Shown: one piece after another, positions 1 to 7,895 of the stretch | Layout of the letters: the number at the start of each line of letters is the position of its first letter | How positions within the stretch are numbered: the stretch's first letter is position 1 | Source of the DNA: Frankiales bacterium | Lineage (GTDB): Bacteria; Actinomycetota; Actinomycetes; Mycobacteriales; SCTD01 | Assembly: GCA_004299215.1 (NCBI GenBank) | Contig: SCTD01000551.1 | Coordinates: 1-12,617, forward strand | Reading direction: 5' to 3' | DNA length: 12,617 bases | Notes under the pieces: model-generated | The model's input: the letters and a program-made list of their open reading frames with translations, nothing else | What the model was told of the DNA's origin: nothing | Database searches by the model: none | Made by a program: the position numbers and the translations under genes

Positions 1-7
1 ACACGAG

Positions 8-949
8 ATGCTGCTGGGGGCCGGTTTCGCCCGCGACCTGGCCGAGACGCCCGCCGTGCTCGGCCGCACCCTCGACACCAACGCCGAGGCGCTCGGCGCC
101 GCCCGGCTGCTCGTGGCGGGTGCCGCATCGGTGCGGCTGCTGGGCATCGGCTCGAGCCGGCACGCAGCAGGCATCGGGGCGGCCGCTCTGGAGCTCGCAG
201 GGATGCGCGCCGACGTGCCGCCCGCGCCCGGCTCGGCCGTGCCGCCGCCCGTCCTGCGCTCCGCGGACGTCGTCGTCGTGGTCTCGCAGTCCGGTGAGAC
301 CCCGGCCCTGGTCGCGGCCGCCCTCCGGGCCCGGGACCTCGGCTGCCGGATCATCTCGGTGACCAACTCCCGCGGCCGGCTGGCGGCTCTCGCCGACGTC
401 CGCCTCGACTCCTCGGCCGGCCCGGAGCGCGTGGTGGCCGCGAGCAAGTCGGTGAGCAGCAGCGTGCTGCTGCTGCGGGGGCTCGCCGGCGACGTCGACG
501 CCCTCCCCCTGGTGACGGCGGTCGAGCAGCTGCTCGGCGCCGACACCTCCCGGCTGGTCGCCGGTGCCCACCCCGGGCACGTCGTCGCGGGGGGGCTCGG
601 CGCGGAGTGGGTCGCCGCCGAGGCTGCCCTCAAGCTGGCCGAGACCGGCGGCCGGCTCGTGACCGGCGAGCCGCTCGTCGAGCACCTGCACGGTCCCGTC
701 GCGGTCCCTGTCACCACACTGGCGCTCGTCGAACCCGATGATCCCAACGCCGCAGGGCTGGCGGGCGACGTGGCGCGCATCGGGTCGGACCCGTCGTACG
801 AGCTGGTGCTGGCGCGCCTGACCGACCCGGCCTGCGCGGCGGTGCTCGCGCTGGTGGCCGGGCAGGTGGCGGCACTCGCGTGGGCGCGTCGCGGCGGCGT
901 CGACGCGGACGCCGCGCGAGGGCTGTCGAAGGTGACCCGCACCGCATGA
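8..949 (+). CDS. SIS-domain sugar-phosphate isomerase/deaminase-like protein (5' end possibly outside window)
   Basis: This is a SIS (sugar isomerase) protein related to the isomerase half of GlmS and to AgaS/NagB-II amino-sugar-phosphate deaminases. Such proteins bind phosphosugars in the cytoplasm. The first SIS lobe has GIGSSRHA (46-53) and the phosphate-binding SQSGET (93-98), followed by VTNSRGRLAALADV. The second lobe has AALKLAET (206-213) and GEPLVEHLHGP (220-230), which resembles the GlmS E-x-x-HGP region. The C-terminus GLSKVTRTA also resembles GlmS. There is no glutaminase domain and no HTH in the 313 visible residues. The reading frame stays open to the window edge, so the real start could lie upstream. 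ATG at 8 is kept because it puts the N-terminal 'ARDLAETPAVL' helix at a usual distance. The stop overlaps the next gene by 4 bp, so the pair is probably one operon. The exact substrate is unknown. Confidence 0.82.
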   Translation: MLLGAGFARDLAETPAVLGRTLDTNAEALGAARLLVAGAASVRLLGIGSSRHAAGIGAAALELAGMRADVPPAPGSAVPPPVLRSADVVVVVSQSGETPALVAAALRARDLGCRIISVTNSRGRLAALADVRLDSSAGPERVVAASKSVSSSVLLLRGLAGDVDALPLVTAVEQLLGADTSRLVAGAHPGHVVAGGLGAEWVAAEAALKLAETGGRLVTGEPLVEHLHGPVAVPVTTLALVEPDDPNAAGLAGDVARIGSDPSYELVLARLTDPACAAVLALVAGQVAALAWARRGGVDADAARGLSKVTRTA

Positions 950-2253
950 GCGGCCTCCTGCTGCCGCCGACGGCACTGCGCACGCTGCTCAGGCAGGTCG
1001 TGCACGACAAGCGCGAGCAGGGCCACGAGGTGGACGCGCTCGAGGCGGAGCTCGCCGAGACGCCCGACTCGCTCGACGCCCTGCACGACCTGTCGCTGCG
1101 ACTGGCCGACGCGCCGCTCGCGACCGGCTGGCCGTACGTCGAGCCGACCGAGCTCGACGAGCTGCTCGCCGAGTGCCCCGACCTTCCCACGGCCCGGACC
1201 CCGGGTCGCGACGTCGCAGCTCGGATCGAGACCGCCTGGGGCGCAAGGGTTGCGGGGTGCGTGCTGGGCAAGCCGTTCGAGTACGACCCGACGCTCGCGG
1301 AGCTCCGGGCGGTGCTCGAACCCGCCGCGCAGTGGCCGCTCAGCGACTACGTGACCGAGGAGGTCAACGGACGGCTACGTGCTCCCCAGCCGCAGTGGCC
1401 CGAGTGCGTCCGCGAGCGCATCGCGCACGTCCCGGAGGACGACGACCTCGGCTACACCGCGCTGGCCACGGTGGTGCTCGAGCGGCACGGTGACGACTTC
1501 ACCCACGACGACCTGCGCCGGCTGTGGCTGCTCAACCTGCCCGTCGCGGCGACCTTCGGACCGGAGCGGACCGCTCTGCTGGCCGCCGGGCTCGCGTCCC
1601 TCACCGGGAGCGACCCCTCGACGACCTCGCTCAACCCGGCCGACGAGCACTGCGGCGCGCTGATCCGCGTCGACGCCTACGGCTACGCCCATCCCGGGGA
1701 CCCGCTTGCCGCAGCACGGCTGGCCCACCGCGACGCGACGCTCACCCACCGGCGCACGGGCGTCTACGCGGCGATGTGGGCAGCGGCCGCGGTCGCGACC
1801 GCGCTCGTCTCGGACGACTGGGAGGACGTCGCCGTCACCGCCGCCGCGGTCGTGCCCGCCCGCTCACGGCTGCGTGCGGTGCTCGAGGAGTCGCTGCGCC
1901 ACGTGCGGGAGGCCGACGACTGGCTGGACGCGCACGACCGGCTCCACCAGCGGTTCTCGGCATATGGGCACTGCCGCGTCCTGCAGGAGCTCGGCACGGT
2001 GCTGATCACCCTGCGCTTCGCGCGCGGCGCCACGGACGGCATCGGGATGCAGGTCTGCCAGGGCAACGACACCGACAGCTTCGCGGCCACGGCCGGGTCG
2101 CTGCTCGGGGCGCTGCACGGACCGTCCGGCTTCGACCGCGAGCACTGGCTGGGTCGGTTCGGCGACCGCATCCACCTGGCCCTGGCGACCACCCACGACG
2201 CATCGATCAGCAGCTGGGGCCGCCGGATGGCGGCGCTGCACCAGCGCGGCTGA
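946..2253 (+). CDS. ADP-ribosylglycohydrolase (DraG/ARH) family protein
   Basis: This is a 435-aa protein of the ADP-ribosylglycohydrolase fold, a dinuclear metal hydrolase that cleaves ADP-ribosyl or related N-/O-glycosidic bonds. Visible family motifs are GARVAGCVLGKPFE (99-112), an acidic PEDDDLGYT (163-171) in the place of the first metal-binding motif, DAYGYAHPGDP (243-253), and QGNDTDSFAATAGSLLGAL (372-390), which carries the second metal-ligand cluster (N-D-T-D-S). About 90 N-terminal residues precede the catalytic domain and look helical and charged; I do not recognise them. ATG at 946 is chosen over an in-frame start at 880 because it gives a clean ATGA overlap with the SIS gene and removes a very arginine-rich leader; AAGG lies about 12 nt upstream. 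Coupling to a sugar isomerase suggests a role in catabolism of a nucleoside- or sugar-like substrate rather than reversal of protein ADP-ribosylation; this is inference. Confidence 0.85.
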   Translation: MSGLLLPPTALRTLLRQVVHDKREQGHEVDALEAELAETPDSLDALHDLSLRLADAPLATGWPYVEPTELDELLAECPDLPTARTPGRDVAARIETAWGARVAGCVLGKPFEYDPTLAELRAVLEPAAQWPLSDYVTEEVNGRLRAPQPQWPECVRERIAHVPEDDDLGYTALATVVLERHGDDFTHDDLRRLWLLNLPVAATFGPERTALLAAGLASLTGSDPSTTSLNPADEHCGALIRVDAYGYAHPGDPLAAARLAHRDATLTHRRTGVYAAMWAAAAVATALVSDDWEDVAVTAAAVVPARSRLRAVLEESLRHVREADDWLDAHDRLHQRFSAYGHCRVLQELGTVLITLRFARGATDGIGMQVCQGNDTDSFAATAGSLLGALHGPSGFDREHWLGRFGDRIHLALATTHDASISSWGRRMAALHQRG

Positions 2254-2278
2254 GGCAGCTCTGCGCCCATCGGCCGGA

Positions 2279-2296
2279 CGAGGCATGCCGTCCTCG
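2279..2296. terminator. Weak hairpin between convergent genes
   Basis: The 90-bp gap between the convergent glycohydrolase and coaX stops contains an inverted repeat, CGAGG (2279-2283) and CCTCG (2292-2296), with an 8-nt loop. It has no T-run on either side. It could act as a weak bidirectional terminator, but a 5-bp stem is common by chance at this G+C. Nothing else is recognisable in the gap. Confidence 0.2.
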
Positions 2297-2343
2297 AGCG
2301 CGCCGAGCAGGAGCAGCGGATTCCACCGCCGCGAGCACGCCTC

Positions 2344-3098
<755 letters not shown>

Positions 3099-3099
<1 letters not shown>

Positions 3100-3989
3100 C
3101 AGGCCATCCTCTTCGTGTCGAGCCTCAGGTCGAGACCCAGGTCGAGGACCGGGGCCGAGTGGGTGAGCGCGCCGATGGCGAGGTAGTCGACGCCCGTCTC
3201 CGCGACGGCGCGGGCGGTGGTGAGCGCGAGCCCGCCGGAGGCCTCGGTCAGCACGCCGCGCTCGCGGCACAGCGCGACGCAGGCGCGGGTCTCCTCGAGC
3301 GTCATGTTGTCGAGCAGCACCAGGTCGGCACCGGCCTCGAGGACCTCGCGCACCTGGTCGAGGGTGTCGCACTCGACTTCCACGGGCACGCCGGGGAACT
3401 CGCGGCGCACCGCCTCGAACGCCTCGCGCACTCCCCCGGCGGCGACGACGTGGTTGTCCTTGACCAGTGCCGCGTCCGACAGCGACATCCGGTGGTTGAC
3501 GCCGCCGCCGGCGCGTACGGCCGCCTTCTCGAGCGCGCGCAGGCCGGGGGTGGTCTTGCGGGTGTCGCGGATGGCGGCGCCCGTCCCGGCGACCGCGTCG
3601 ACCCAGGCCCGGGTCAGGGTGGCGATGCCCGACAGGTGGCAGAGCAGGTTGAGGGCGGTGCGCTCGGCGGTGAGCAGGTCGCGGACCGGGCCGCGCACCT
3701 CCAGCACCGGCGTCCCCGGCACGGCGGCGTCGCCGTCCCGGCCGACGGACAGCACCTCGAGCCGGTCGTCGAGGACGACGTCCAGCACGGCCAGCGCGGC
3801 ACCGAGACCGGCGACGACGCCCGCTGCGCGCGGTGTGAAGGCACCGGTGCCGACGAGGTCGGCCGGGACGGTCGATGTGCTCGTCACGTCGACGCCGCCG
3901 GCGAGGTCCTCGGCGAGCGCGCGGGTCACCAGATCCTCGACATACGCCGGGTCGATCCCGGCCAGCGCCTGCTCGGTCCGCGGGTTCAC
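3099..3989 (-). CDS. nadC: Nicotinate-nucleotide pyrophosphorylase (carboxylating), quinolinate phosphoribosyltransferase
   Basis: NadC converts quinolinate and PRPP to nicotinate mononucleotide, CO2 and PPi in de novo NAD synthesis. The 296 residues show the complete QPRTase signature set: RDTRKTTPGLR (141-151), GGGVNHR (161-167), KDNH (177-180), EVECDT (204-209), LLDNM (225-229), EASGG (249-253) and IGALTHSA (272-279). The start is taken as GTG at 3989 because it overlaps the nadB stop by 4 bp and has GGAGGG just upstream. The longer open frame to 4163 adds 58 residues of low-complexity Arg-rich shadow sequence. It lies between nadB and coaX in the same transcription unit. All key residues are present, so it should be functional. 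Confidence 0.96.
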
Positions 3990-5617
3990 ACGCCCTCCAC
4001 GGGCTCGAAGGTGGTGCCGGCCAGGGTGGTGACCAGGTGTCCCCGCCAGGCGTCGGAGGCGTCGGGGAAGTCGTCGCGCCAGTGGGAGCCTCGGGTCTCC
4101 TCGCGCTGCGCGGCGGCCGCGGTCAGCGCCTGCGCCACCTGGAGCAGACCGGTCGCCTCCCACGCCTCAGGACCGGGAGCGCCGCTGGTCTGCATCGCGA
4201 GATCATCGAGCCGGCGGGCGGTCTCGGCCAGCGAGGCTCTGTTGCGCAGCACGCCCGCCCCCTCGCTCATGGTGCGACCGAGCTCCGCGCGGACCGACGG
4301 GTCCACGAGCAGGCCGGGCGCGAGTGGCTCGACCGGCTCGCCCTGCGGCGGCAGCGATCGCTCCAGGTCCAGTCCGATGCGGCCGGCGAAGACCAGCCCC
4401 TCGAGCAGGCTGTTGGAGGCCAGCCGGTTGGCGCCGTGCACCCCCGTGCAGGCGACCTCGCCGCAGGCGTAGAGGCCGGGGACGTCGGTGCGCCCGTGCA
4501 GGTCCGTGCGCACGCCGCCGCTGGCGTAGTGCGCGGCGGGCACGACGGGCACCGGCTCGGTGACCGGGTCGACGCCGGCCTCACGGCAGCGCTCCACGAT
4601 GGACGGGAAGCGGGAGAGCAGCAGCTCCTCCCCCAGGTGGCGAGCGTCGAGCAGCACGTGGTCCGCGCCTGTCTCGAGCATCCGCCGGTGGATCGCCTTC
4701 GCGACGACGTCGCGCGGCGCGAGATCGGCGAGCGGGTGGTCCTTCTCGTCGATGACCCGGCGGCCGTCCAGGTCGACGAGGACGGCGCCCTCGCCCCGCA
4801 CCGCCTCGGAGATGAGCGGCTGCTGACCGGTCGCGCCGGGACCGAGCCACAGCGCGGTGGGGTGGAACTGCACGAACTCCAGGTCGGCCACGGCGGCACC
4901 CGCGCGCAGGGCCAGCGCCACGCCGTCCCCGGTCGACACGGCGGGGTTCGTGGTCGAGGCGTAGACCTGCCCCATCCCGCCGGTGGCCAGCACCACCGCG
5001 CGGGCGCGCACGCAGCCGACGCCGTCCTCGGTGCCCTCGCCCAGCACGTGCAGGGTGATCCCCGCGGCGCGGCCGTCGGCCGTGCGCAGCAGGTCCAGGA
5101 CCAGCGCGTGCTCGACCACCCGGATCCGCGGGTCGGCCCGCACCGCGGCGACCAGCGCCCGCTGCACCTCGGCGCCGGTGGCGTCTCCGCCGGCGTGCAC
5201 GATCCGGTTGCGGTGGTGGCCGCCCTCGCGGGTGAGCGCGAGCTCACCGGCGGCGTCGCGGTCGAAGGCCGCCCCGAGCGCGATCAGCTCGTGCAGCCGG
5301 GCCGGCCCCTCCTCGCAGAGGACGCGTACCGCGTCGACGTCGCACAGGCCGGCGCCGGCCTCCAGCGTGTCCTGCAGGTGCTCCTCAGGGGTGTCGTCGA
5401 GGCCGATCGCGGCGGCGACGCCGCCCTGCGCCCAGCGGGTCGAGCCGTCGTCGACGAGCACCTTGGTGATGAGCAGGACGCTGCCCGCGTCGCCCCGCAC
5501 GGCAGCGGCCGCGTGCAGGGCAGCGGTCAGCCCGGCGACACCCGATCCCACGACGACGACGTCGGCGGTCGTGGTCCACCCGGGTGCGGGCGCCAGCAGC
5601 CGGGTGGCGGGTCTCAC
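3986..5617 (-). CDS. nadB: L-aspartate oxidase
   Basis: NadB is an FAD enzyme that oxidises L-aspartate to iminoaspartate, which quinolinate synthase (NadA) condenses with DHAP. At 543 residues it is the usual full length. The FAD-binding Rossmann motif VVVVGSGVAGLTAALHA is at 20-36, STRWAQGGVAAAIG follows at about 62-75, then HAGGDATG, QFHPTAL (substrate-site His/Thr), HYASGGVRTD and the FAD-contacting GANRLASNSLLEGL. The C-terminal helical domain is intact and ends in PVEGV. Start GTG at 5617 overlaps the panD stop by 4 bp (GTGA). No Shine-Dalgarno is visible in the pyrimidine-rich stretch before it, so initiation probably depends on coupling to panD. nadA, usually a neighbour, is not in this window. 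Confidence 0.97.
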   Translation of the reverse strand: MRPATRLLAPAPGWTTTADVVVVGSGVAGLTAALHAAAAVRGDAGSVLLITKVLVDDGSTRWAQGGVAAAIGLDDTPEEHLQDTLEAGAGLCDVDAVRVLCEEGPARLHELIALGAAFDRDAAGELALTREGGHHRNRIVHAGGDATGAEVQRALVAAVRADPRIRVVEHALVLDLLRTADGRAAGITLHVLGEGTEDGVGCVRARAVVLATGGMGQVYASTTNPAVSTGDGVALALRAGAAVADLEFVQFHPTALWLGPGATGQQPLISEAVRGEGAVLVDLDGRRVIDEKDHPLADLAPRDVVAKAIHRRMLETGADHVLLDARHLGEELLLSRFPSIVERCREAGVDPVTEPVPVVPAAHYASGGVRTDLHGRTDVPGLYACGEVACTGVHGANRLASNSLLEGLVFAGRIGLDLERSLPPQGEPVEPLAPGLLVDPSVRAELGRTMSEGAGVLRNRASLAETARRLDDLAMQTSGAPGPEAWEATGLLQVAQALTAAAAQREETRGSHWRDDFPDASDAWRGHLVTTLAGTTFEPVEGV

Positions 5618-6093
5618 CAGACGAGGAGGGGGTCGTCGTCGTAGGAGCCGGTGTGCCGGGCCTGGAGGGGGTTGGCCGTCGGGTAGGTGAGGTCGCCGCG
5701 GACCAGCCCCGTGCCGGGCAGCGCCTCGGCCGGGTCGTGCCCGAAGCCCATGATCTTGTTGTCGGCGTCGACGAAGACGACCTTGGGCTGGTAGCTCCGC
5801 GCCTCGGCGTCGTCCATCAGCCCGTAGGCGATGAGGATGACCAGGTCGCCGGGGTGCACCAGCCGCGCAGCCGCGCCGTTGATGCCGATGACGCCGGAGC
5901 CGCGCTCGCCGGGGATGACGTAGGTCTCGAGCCGCGCGCCGTTGGTGATGTCGACGATCGCGACCTGCTCGCCGGGGAGCAGGTCGGCCGCGTCCAGGAG
6001 GTCCTCGTCCACGGTGACCGACCCGACGTAGTGCAGGTCGGCCTGGGTCACCGTGGCGCGGTGGATCTTGCCCTTGAGCATGGTGCGGAGCAC
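5614..6093 (-). CDS. panD: Aspartate 1-decarboxylase (pyruvoyl-dependent)
   Basis: PanD makes beta-alanine from L-aspartate for pantothenate synthesis. The proenzyme self-cleaves to create a pyruvoyl group. With the GTG at 6093 as start the protein begins (M)LRTMLKGKIHRATVTQAD, and the cleavage pair falls exactly at Gly24-Ser25 as in the M. tuberculosis enzyme. Lys9, His11, Arg54, Thr57, Tyr58 and Asn72 are in their expected places. AGAGG lies about 10 nt upstream of this GTG, whereas the internal ATG at 6081 has no ribosome binding site and would break the numbering. The protein is 159 aa, about 20 longer than the mycobacterial enzyme I recall (139 aa). The extra tail after about residue 125 is Gly/Pro/Asp-rich and ends DDDPLLVW. 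The start is 4 bp past the panC stop, and the stop overlaps nadB by 4 bp. Confidence 0.96.
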   Translation of the reverse strand: MLRTMLKGKIHRATVTQADLHYVGSVTVDEDLLDAADLLPGEQVAIVDITNGARLETYVIPGERGSGVIGINGAAARLVHPGDLVILIAYGLMDDAEARSYQPKVVFVDADNKIMGFGHDPAEALPGTGLVRGDLTYPTANPLQARHTGSYDDDPLLVW

Positions 6094-6097
6094 TGGG

Positions 6098-6904
6098 TCA
6101 CTGCCTCTCGAGGATGCGGTTGTCGAGCAGTCGGGTCGTGCCCACCCTCGCGGCGACCACGAGCAGGTCGCCGTCCGGGGAGTCGGTGAAGGTCGCGCTG
6201 TCGACGCGCGCCAGGTAGTCGAGCTCGGCGTCGGGCTCGGTGGCGAAGACCGCCCGGCCCGCGTCGACGTCGCCGGTGGCGAGGGCGCGGGACAGCACGA
6301 GGGCCGTACGCCGCTGCTCGTCCGTGAGGTAGGCGTTGCGGCTCGAGAGTGCCAGCCCGTCGGGCTCGCGGACGGTGGGGACCGACACCACCTCGACCGG
6401 GACGTCGAGGTCACGCACCATCCGGCGGATCGCCGAGAGCTGCTGGGCGTCCTTCTGCCCGAACAGCGCGACGTCGGGGCGGATCAGGTGGAGCAGCTTG
6501 AGCACGACGGTGAGCACCCCGTCGAAGTGGCCGGGACGGCTGGCGCCCTCGAGCACCTCGCCGATCGGGCCCGCGGTGACCCGGACCACCGGGTCGCCGT
6601 CGGGGTAGACCACGTCCGGTCCCGGGGTGAAGACCAGGTCGGCGCCCTCGCGCTCGAGCAGGTCGAGGTCGGCCTGCAGGGTGCGCGGGTAGCGGTCGAG
6701 GTCCTCACCCGCGCCGAACTGCAAGGGGTTGACGAAGACGGTGACGACGACGCTGTCGGCCCGGCTGCGGGCCTGCCGGACCAGCTCGGCGTGACCGGCG
6801 TGCAGCGCCCCCATCGTCATGACGACCGCGACCGTGCCGGGCAGCGCGGCACGGGCCTGCGCGAGGTCCTCGCGCGTGGCGACGACCGTCATCCCTGCTG
6901 TCAC
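6098..6904 (-). CDS. panC: Pantothenate synthetase (pantoate--beta-alanine ligase)
   Basis: PanC joins pantoate and beta-alanine using ATP (via pantoyl-adenylate) to give pantothenate. Its 268 residues contain the nucleotidyltransferase HAGH motif (35-38, within TMGALHAGHAELV), FVNPLQFGAGEDLDRYPRT (57-75), the pantoate-binding SRPGHFDGV (122-130), FGQKD (148-152) and the KMSKS-like LSSRNAYL (186-193). It is slightly shorter than the usual 280-300, consistent with a compact C-terminal domain. GTG at 6904 is preferred because it makes a GTGA overlap with the preceding DUF2520 stop. The in-frame ATG at 6892 is a possible alternative that loses four residues. panD follows after 4 bp, so the ligase and the enzyme that makes its beta-alanine substrate are made together. 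Confidence 0.96.
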   Translation of the reverse strand: MTAGMTVVATREDLAQARAALPGTVAVVMTMGALHAGHAELVRQARSRADSVVVTVFVNPLQFGAGEDLDRYPRTLQADLDLLEREGADLVFTPGPDVVYPDGDPVVRVTAGPIGEVLEGASRPGHFDGVLTVVLKLLHLIRPDVALFGQKDAQQLSAIRRMVRDLDVPVEVVSVPTVREPDGLALSSRNAYLTDEQRRTALVLSRALATGDVDAGRAVFATEPDAELDYLARVDSATFTDSPDGDLLVVAARVGTTRLLDNRILERQ

Positions 6905-7800
6905 CGAGGCACCGTCCCGAGGACCTCGAGCAGGGCTCCGGCGCGGTCCGGGTCGAGCCGGCCGCCGGCGAGGGCGCGATCCGCGGTCAGCCGGGCCATG
7001 GCGAGGTAGGACGGGAGCACCTCGGGCGCGACCTGGGCGAGCACCTCGAGATGGGCGCGTACGGTCCCCGCGTCCCCCCGCGCGACCGGGCCGGTGAGCG
7101 CGGCGTCGCCGGAGCGCAGCGCGCCGTCGAGCGCGGCGCCCAGCAACGGGGCGAGCACCTGGCCGGGGGCCTCGACGCCGGCGGCGCGCAGCAGGTCCGC
7201 GGAGCTGCTGACGAGGGTCGTCAGGTGGTTGGCGCCGTGCGCGAGCGCGGCGTGCCAGAGCGGGCGCTGCGCCTCGGTCAGCCAGACCGGCTCACCGGCC
7301 ATCTCGACCACCAGCGCCTCCGCGATCGGCCGGAGGACGTCCGGGGCCGTCACGCCGAAGGCGGTGCCGCTCAGCCGCTGCAGGTCCACGGCGGTGCCGC
7401 TGAAGGGCAGCACCGGGTGCAGCGCGAGCGGGAGGGCACCGGCGCGGGCCGCCGGTTCGAGCACCGCCAGGCCGTGCCGACCGGAGGTGTGGGCGACCAG
7501 GGCGCCGCGGGGGAAGGCGCCGGTCGCGGCCAGCCCGGCGACCAGGTCGGTCAGCGCGTCGTCGGGGACGGTGAGCAGCACCAGCTCGCTGCGGCGCACG
7601 ACCTGGTCGACGGGGAGGACCGGCACGCCCGTGAGCAGGTCGGCCGCCCGTTCGCGCGACGCGGCCGAGACGGCGGAGACGGCGACGACCTCGTGCCCGG
7701 CCTGCGCCAGGGCGGCGCCGAGAACGGCGCCGACGCGGCCGGCACCGACCACGCCCACGCGCAGGCGCGCGGGACGTGCAGCGGGCAGGCTGGTCGTCAT
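6901..7800 (-). CDS. Rossmann-like/DUF2520 dehydrogenase, candidate ketopantoate reductase
   Basis: This is a 299-aa NAD(P)-binding protein. The N-terminal Rossmann domain has RVGVVGAGRVGAVLG at 14-28 and the second strand ends LLTVPDDAL (75-83). The linker LALHPVLPFSGT (125-136) and the C-terminal helical DUF2520 domain with HAALAHGANHL (183-193) and LTGPVARGDAGT (235-246) are typical of the family. The architecture parallels ketopantoate reductase and 6-phosphogluconate dehydrogenase-like enzymes. It opens the panC-panD operon and overlaps panC by 4 bp, so reduction of ketopantoate to pantoate is the leading guess. PanG-type reductases of Francisella and Enterococcus provide a precedent for non-PanE enzymes; I am not certain they belong to exactly this Pfam family. 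ATG at 7800 is the only sensible start. No clear Shine-Dalgarno is visible. Confidence 0.88.
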   Translation of the reverse strand: MTTSLPAARPARLRVGVVGAGRVGAVLGAALAQAGHEVVAVSAVSAASRERAADLLTGVPVLPVDQVVRRSELVLLTVPDDALTDLVAGLAATGAFPRGALVAHTSGRHGLAVLEPAARAGALPLALHPVLPFSGTAVDLQRLSGTAFGVTAPDVLRPIAEALVVEMAGEPVWLTEAQRPLWHAALAHGANHLTTLVSSSADLLRAAGVEAPGQVLAPLLGAALDGALRSGDAALTGPVARGDAGTVRAHLEVLAQVAPEVLPSYLAMARLTADRALAGGRLDPDRAGALLEVLGTVPR

Positions 7801-7807
7801 CGGGTGC

Positions 7808-7824
7808 AGAGGTTCCAGTCCTCT
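7808..7824. promoter_or_regulatory. Small perfect hairpin just before the operon's first gene
   Basis: AGAGG (7808-7812) and CCTCT (7820-7824) form a 5-bp stem with a 7-nt loop, ending 7 bp before the DUF2520 start. It overlaps the proposed -10 element, so it would be either a DNA palindrome for a regulator or, if transcription starts further upstream, an RNA hairpin in the leader. No known riboswitch is recognisable. Confidence 0.25.
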
Positions 7825-7849
7825 AGGGGGTACCGGACGTACGCCTCAA
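7820..7849 (-). promoter_or_regulatory. Putative promoter of the DUF2520-panC-panD-nadB-nadC-coaX operon
   Basis: On the minus strand, TTGAGG (7844-7849) and TAGAGG (7820-7825) are separated by 18 bp. This resembles an actinobacterial housekeeping -35/-10 pair, although the last base of the -10 is not T. It would place the transcript start about 15-20 nt before the DUF2520 ATG. It sits in the only non-coding gap upstream of the six-gene operon. This was read by eye and is not proven. Confidence 0.33.
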
Positions 7850-7873
7850 CGGTATCGCCCCGGGAGCAGGCGT

Positions 7874-7886
7874 CCACACCTTGTGG
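7874..7886. terminator. Hairpin after the thioesterase gene
   Basis: CCACA (7874-7878) and TGTGG (7882-7886) form a perfect 5-bp stem with a 3-nt loop, starting about 10 bp past the minus-strand stop of the thioesterase. It lacks a U-tract, as do many high-GC terminators. It would separate thioesterase transcription from the cofactor operon. Function is uncertain. Confidence 0.25.
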
Positions 7887-7895
7887 TGGGGATCA

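Noticed and set aside
880..945. Upstream start for the ADP-ribosylglycohydrolase
   Set aside because: It adds 22 very Arg-rich residues overlapping the SIS gene; the ATGA overlap at 946 is a better start.
711..1271. 186-codon minus-strand frame opposite the SIS/glycohydrolase junction
   Set aside because: Ser/Arg/Pro-rich shadow translation with no domain, opposite two supported genes.
3100..3372. Upstream extension of coaX
   Set aside because: It lies wholly within nadC in another frame. The real protein starts at MLLTVDVGNTNT with a good Shine-Dalgarno.
3875..5644. 589-codon open frame on the plus strand opposite nadB and nadC (and a similar 437-codon frame at 3159-4472)
   Set aside because: It is antisense to two unmistakable full-length enzymes. 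Its composition is rich in Arg, Gly, Ala, His and Val with no recognisable domain, as expected for GC-rich shadow frames.
7808..7832. tRNA T-arm-like stem-loop (5-bp stem, 7-nt loop TTCCAGT) followed by AGGGGGTA, considered as a tRNA gene or an island attachment remnant
   Set aside because: No matching acceptor, anticodon or D arm lies upstream, the loop lacks the usual purine after TTC, and neighbours are housekeeping genes with no integrase.
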